Below are positions 62,077 through 64,000 of a DNA stretch of 64,000 nt, in pieces. How positions within the stretch are numbered: the first letter of the stretch is position 1; each line of letters begins with the position of its first letter. Both the position numbers and the translations under genes were made by a program. The notes below the pieces were generated by a model. That model was not told where the DNA came from, ran no database searches, and saw nothing but the letters and a program-made list of their open reading frames with translations. The stretch covers positions 142,902-206,901 of the forward strand of contig NZ_JXBW01000006.1 of assembly GCF_001447355.1 (NCBI RefSeq). The letters are read 5' to 3'. The DNA comes from Alicyclobacillus tolerans (lineage in GTDB: Bacteria; Bacillota; Bacilli; Alicyclobacillales; Alicyclobacillaceae).

Positions 62077-64000
62077 TCATGTCAGGCGCGGAGGATTCGC
62101 GACAAGATTGGCAATGGTTGCGGCGACGTCTTCCTCTGGACGTTCACAATGGAAGTGGCGACACACGTAGACAAGCGCTTCGTCCGCTGCCGGTGGGTAC
62201 GCATTTTCGCCGTTCGGTCGAGCTGATGGCGTCAACAGCACCGCTTCTGGCAGAAAGGCAAGATGAAAGGCTGTTGCCATCGCGCGTACGTCCCCCCTGC
62301 CTGGTACTGATGACCACACGACCTCAGTCGTGCCGAGATCGCGCAACATGGCTGCCGTGACAAGCCACAAATGGTCAACTGGCGCTTGCATCAACCATGT
62401 GCCAAACGCATGCAAAAGGCGATCCAATCGATCCGCATACGCTTCGTCGCCGACAAGTGCGTACAGGCGCTGGAGATTGTGTGCCGCCACGCTGTTGGCC
62501 GACGGCGTCGCGCCGTCGTAAACGGTCTTTGGTTGCGCAATGAGGCGCTCTGCATCGCGGCCGTACAGAAAGTAACCACTGCCTTCGCTATCCCAAAAGA
62601 GCGTGTCGAGCACAGACTGCCAATGTTGGGCACGACGCAAGTAGAACGGATCGAGCGTGGCCTCATACAGATCGAGATACGCCGCGATGAGGTAGGCGTG
62701 ATCGTCCGCATAGGCGAATACGGCTGCATCTTGGTCGCGATAGCGCGCGAGCAGACGGCCGTCCGGCTTGCGCACGAGCAGGGTTTCAAGCGCCTGAACA
62801 GCCCGCACCGCCAGGCCGAGCCAGTGCTCGTCTGCGAAGACAGCCCCGGCTTTAGCGAGTCCGGAAATGGCCAAGGCGTTCCATGCAGTCAAGATTTTAT
62901 CGTCAAGCCCTGGGTGCTCGCGATGCTCTCGCCATTCGTAGAGCTTCCGATTAGCTTCGTCGAGCCACTGCCACAACTCGTCTTCCGACATGTTGCGCGC
63001 GGATGCAAAGGCAGGAATATCGCGATCGACATAGTTAGGCACGTTGTAGCCCTCGAAGTTACCTTCGTCTGTGATATCGTAAAAAGCGCAGTACCATTCG
63101 CCGTCCTCATCGCCAAGCGCTGCCGTCACATCCTCCGGCCGCCACACGTAAAAACGCCCTTCTTGACCTTCCGAATCGGCATCGAGTGCGCTGTAAAACG
63201 CCCCTTCCCGCGAGGTCAGCTCGCGCTCAAGAAAAGTGACAATCTGCTCGACGAAACGACGGTATTGCGGATTCCTCGTCACCTGATAGGCCTCGGTGTA
63301 CGCCGTGATAGCCAACGCGTTGTCGTAGAGCATTTTCTCGAAGTGTGGAACACGCCAGAAGGCATCGGTACTATAGCGGGCGATCCCACCGCCAACGTGA
63401 TCGGCAATTCCGCCTCTCATGATGGCATCCAGTGTATCCAAAGCCATTTGCCGCGCCCCTTGGTCGGAAGCGAATCGGCTGTATCGCAGCAAAAACATGA
63501 CCTGGTGAAACGCCGGAAACTTGGGTGCATCTCCAAAGCCACCATACGCGTTGTCAAAGCGCTCGCGCAGAGTGGATGCTGCTTGGCGCGCGGCATGTTT
63601 GCCGTCGACCTCACCGGGCATCGCGGCAAATATGGGCTGCATACGGGTGACCAGCTCGGCACTCGCCGAAACGAGTTTTTCCCGCTCCTCGTCCCATTTT
63701 TGACGCATCACGCGGAGAATCTCTAGTAGTCCCGGGCGCCCGTAGCGCGCGTTTTTCGGAAAATACGTTCCGGCAAAGAACGGATGCCCGTCCGGCGTCA
63801 GAATGACCGTCAGCGGCCAACCACCTTCGCCGGTGACCGCTTGGCAATATGTCATGTAGATGTGGTCGATGTCCGGTCGCTCCTCGCGATCGACCTTAAT
63901 CGAGATATAGTGTTGATTCAGGTACTGGGCAACCTGTTCATCTTCAAACGACTCATGCGCCATGACATGGCACCAGTGACAAGTCGAAATTGTATACTCC
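62077..64000 (-). CDS. YyaL-like thioredoxin-domain/glycan epimerase-fold protein, 5' end outside the window
   Basis: The frame enters from the right edge with TISTCHWCHVMAHESFEDEQVAQYLNQHYISIKVDREERPDID, the DUF255 thioredoxin-like domain with its C-x2-C pair, then KFPAFHQVMFLLRYSRF and the (alpha/alpha) barrel region HVGGGIARYSTDAFWRVPHFEKMLYDNALAI of the spermatogenesis-associated protein 20/YyaL family. The missing part should be about 50 residues. The function of YyaL proteins is not established. The stop lies 78 bp before the fdhA start, so the two may be co-transcribed. Confidence 0.92.
   Translation of the reverse strand, partial: EYTISTCHWCHVMAHESFEDEQVAQYLNQHYISIKVDREERPDIDHIYMTYCQAVTGEGGWPLTVILTPDGHPFFAGTYFPKNARYGRPGLLEILRVMRQKWDEEREKLVSASAELVTRMQPIFAAMPGEVDGKHAARQAASTLRERFDNAYGGFGDAPKFPAFHQVMFLLRYSRFASDQGARQMALDTLDAIMRGGIADHVGGGIARYSTDAFWRVPHFEKMLYDNALAITAYTEAYQVTRNPQYRRFVEQIVTFLERELTSREGAFYSALDADSEGQEGRFYVWRPEDVTAALGDEDGEWYCAFYDITDEGNFEGYNVPNYVDRDIPAFASARNMSEDELWQWLDEANRKLYEWREHREHPGLDDKILTAWNALAISGLAKAGAVFADEHWLGLAVRAVQALETLLVRKPDGRLLARYRDQDAAVFAYADDHAYLIAAYLDLYEATLDPFYLRRAQHWQSVLDTLFWDSEGSGYFLYGRDAERLIAQPKTVYDGATPSANSVAAHNLQRLYALVGDEAYADRLDRLLHAFGTWLMQAPVDHLWLVTAAMLRDLGTTEVVWSSVPGRGDVRAMATAFHLAFLPEAVLLTPSARPNGENAYPPAADEALVYVCRHFHCERPEEDVAATIANLVANPPRLT

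Noticed and set aside
62371..63726. 451-codon open frame on the plus strand
   Set aside because: It lies wholly antisense to the yyaL-like gene, has no SD, and its composition is the mirror of a conserved protein.
1..64000. CRISPR array, prophage or rRNA operon
   Set aside because: No regularly spaced repeats, phage structural genes or rRNA sequence were found on either strand.

Overview
The window looks like a chromosomal segment of an aerobic, spore-forming Bacilli-type Firmicute, most like Alicyclobacillus and relatives. This is inferred from Gram-positive style SD-driven starts (many GTG and TTG), sigma-A type promoters, a menaquinone pathway, an adenosylcobalamin-dependent ribonucleotide reductase, a 7Fe-type ferredoxin, a YyaL/FdhA/FdhD/DUF1641 block, and PhoP-type direct repeats in front of pst genes. 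Species cannot be fixed from the sequence alone.

Positions 1-8700 hold housekeeping and stress genes, mostly on the minus strand: a partial glycosyltransferase, a MarR regulator coupled to a beta-hydroxyacid dehydrogenase, a VTT-domain membrane protein, a GNAT acetyltransferase coupled to rpiA, cardiolipin synthase, an SMR efflux protein convergent with a CDF zinc exporter, and an SPL-like radical SAM protein. Positions 8.8-14.1 kb carry nrdR-nrdJ, a HAD-IIA phosphatase and an unknown protein. Positions 14.4-17 kb form a three-gene membrane glycosylation operon (GT-C transferase, polyprenyl-phosphate glycosyltransferase, small flippase-like protein). dapF, a stand-alone tRNA-Leu(CAG), a DoxX protein and a small membrane protein follow.

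Positions 19.2-29.4 kb form a beta-glucoside/beta-mannoside utilisation cluster. A GH1 enzyme and a five-gene Opp-type ABC importer diverge from a GH2 beta-mannosidase, and three copies of one LacI-like operator lie in the shared upstream region. A lipoprotein and a ferredoxin follow.

Positions 30.3-36 kb are an accessory patch. A complete IS21-family element (istA-istB, 6-bp target duplication) sits inside a decayed IS3-family element. A second decayed IS3 copy lies 4.5 kb away in the same orientation. Between and beside them are an AT-rich orphan gene with a uracil-DNA-glycosylase-like look, the stump of a WYL-type regulator and a group II intron fragment.

Positions 36-49 kb contain an LLM monooxygenase/ATP-grasp pair, a candidate small RNA, and a phosphate system split in two: pstB-phoU rightward at 38.5 kb and pstS-pstC-pstA leftward at 45.8-48.8 kb. 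Both halves have four roughly 11-bp-spaced PhoP-like repeats followed, after exactly 9 nt, by a -10-like hexamer. Between the halves lie a LysM-NlpC/P60 hydrolase, a flavin reductase and a four-gene operon with two MGDG-synthase-type glycosyltransferases, a YkoP-like protein and a polysaccharide deacetylase.

Positions 49-57.6 kb hold a cation/proton antiporter and the menaquinone genes (menB-E-F-D-H leftward, menA divergent). The window ends with fdhD, DUF1641, fdhA and a truncated yyaL-like gene.
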